Shown piece by piece: positions 34,948 through 35,369 of a stretch of DNA of 35,369 nucleotides. Source of the stretch: Sphingomonadales bacterium (GTDB lineage: Bacteria > Pseudomonadota > Alphaproteobacteria > Sphingomonadales > Sphingomonadaceae). Position 1 is the stretch's first letter, and each line of letters starts with the position of its first letter. Where the stretch lies: contig JAIXQM010000120.1 in assembly GCA_027485735.1 (NCBI GenBank), positions 1 to 35,369 on the forward strand. Direction: 5' to 3'. The notes under the pieces were generated by a model. The model searched no databases, was not told the DNA's origin, and saw nothing but the letters and a program-made list of their open reading frames with translations. The translations under genes were made by a program, and so were the position numbers.

Positions 34948-35369
34948 CCCGCCCACCCGGTCATGGCAAAGGCCCCCGCCCCGGCAACGGCGGCCGGCAC
35001 CAGGCCATCGAGGCGGTCCATCACGCCGCCGTGGCCGGGCAGCAGCGTGCCGCTGTCTTTCACGCCGGCCTGGCGCTTCAGCCCACTTTCATACAGATCC
35101 CCCAGGATCGACAGCACCGCCAGCGGCAACGCCAGCACGGCGAGCCGGCCAATCCCCGCCAGATTGGCATGGCCCGGCCACAGCATCGCCAGCGCAGCGG
35201 CGACCAGCAGGGAACCCGCCAAGCCGCCCGCCGCGCCACTCCAGGTCTTGTTTGGGCTGATCGCCGGCGCCAGTTTCGGGCCACCCACCGCGCGGCCGGT
35301 GAAATAGGCGGCGATATCAGCGCCCCACACCACGGCCATCACGAACAGCGTCGCAAAGAAGCCCCACGG
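34944..35369 (-). CDS. cdsA: Phosphatidate cytidylyltransferase, C-terminal part
   Basis: The frame is open to the right edge, so the N-terminal part is missing and about 141 residues are visible. They begin PWGFFATLFVMAVVWGADIA and contain the CDP-alcohol cytidylyltransferase signature: GPKLAPAISPNKTWSGAAGG, then LGDLYESGLKRQAGVKDSGT, LLPGHGGVMDRLDG, with membrane helices between. CdsA makes CDP-diacylglycerol from phosphatidate and CTP in the inner membrane. It is the first visible gene of the cdsA-dxr-rseP-bamA-skp-fabZ cluster. Confidence 0.94.
   Translation of the reverse strand, partial: PWGFFATLFVMAVVWGADIAAYFTGRAVGGPKLAPAISPNKTWSGAAGGLAGSLLVAAALAMLWPGHANLAGIGRLAVLALPLAVLSILGDLYESGLKRQAGVKDSGTLLPGHGGVMDRLDGLVPAAVAGAGAFAMTGWAG

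Noticed and set aside
32693..35307. Long plus-strand open frames across rseP, dxr and cdsA
   Set aside because: Antisense to three clearly conserved minus-strand genes; third-position GC bias explains the lack of stops.

Overview
The window comes from the chromosome of a high-GC alphaproteobacterium, most likely a member of the Sphingomonadales. The evidence is protein character (RF2, PBP1a, amidase, enolase, BamA, FabZ), a small DUF4170-type protein, the sphingomonad-like gene order, and a bamA-skp-fabZ block that lacks the usual lpxD and lpxA. No rRNA, tRNA, CRISPR array, transposase or phage module was seen. The DNA is almost fully coding. The only stretch over 300 bases without a protein gene (13421-13854) holds an adenosylcobalamin riboswitch.

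Layout from left to right. (1) 1-105 is the start of queF (minus), running off the edge. (2) 227-2276 is a plus-strand sulfur pair, sseA-metC. (3) 2273-8508 is a minus-strand run, eno-amiC-mrcA-prfB: glycolysis, septal murein hydrolysis, murein synthesis and release factor 2. prfB contains the classical programmed +1 frameshift, so its product is only read correctly across two frames. (4) 8623-13132 is on the plus strand: a three-gene cluster of small membrane proteins (DUF883/YqjD-like, YqjE-like, DUF3618-like), a MlaC-like periplasmic protein, a gamma-carbonic-anhydrase-like protein, a DUF4170 protein and an acyl-CoA synthetase. It ends at a hairpin terminator shared with the convergent rpmE.

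(5) 13525-18261 is a cobalamin uptake operon, riboswitch-btuB-btuF-btuC-btuD, with overlapping start and stop codons throughout. A paired inverted repeat of REP type lies inside the leader region of btuF. (6) 18294-23078 is a leucine/isovalerate catabolic run (mccB, liuC, a secreted NTF2-like protein, mccA) that begins only about 30 bases after btuD. (7) 23138-24335 is a minus-strand cassette, an XRE-type regulator followed by two paralogous four-helix membrane proteins, with a palindrome over its own promoter. It separates mccA from ivd. (8) 24452-28338 (plus) holds ivd, mobA, an M20 peptidase and a DMT-family transporter.

(9) 28307 to the right edge is minus strand: a secreted protein of unknown function, then (in transcription order) cdsA-dxr-rseP-bamA-skp-fabZ, the envelope biogenesis cluster. 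cdsA is cut by the right edge.

The least ordinary items are the XRE plus paired LDERER membrane proteins, the repeat that rewrites the BtuF leader, the possible RBS-masking helix behind the B12 riboswitch, the prfB recoding site, and the absence of lpx genes next to fabZ. All calls are from reading the sequence; no database search was run.
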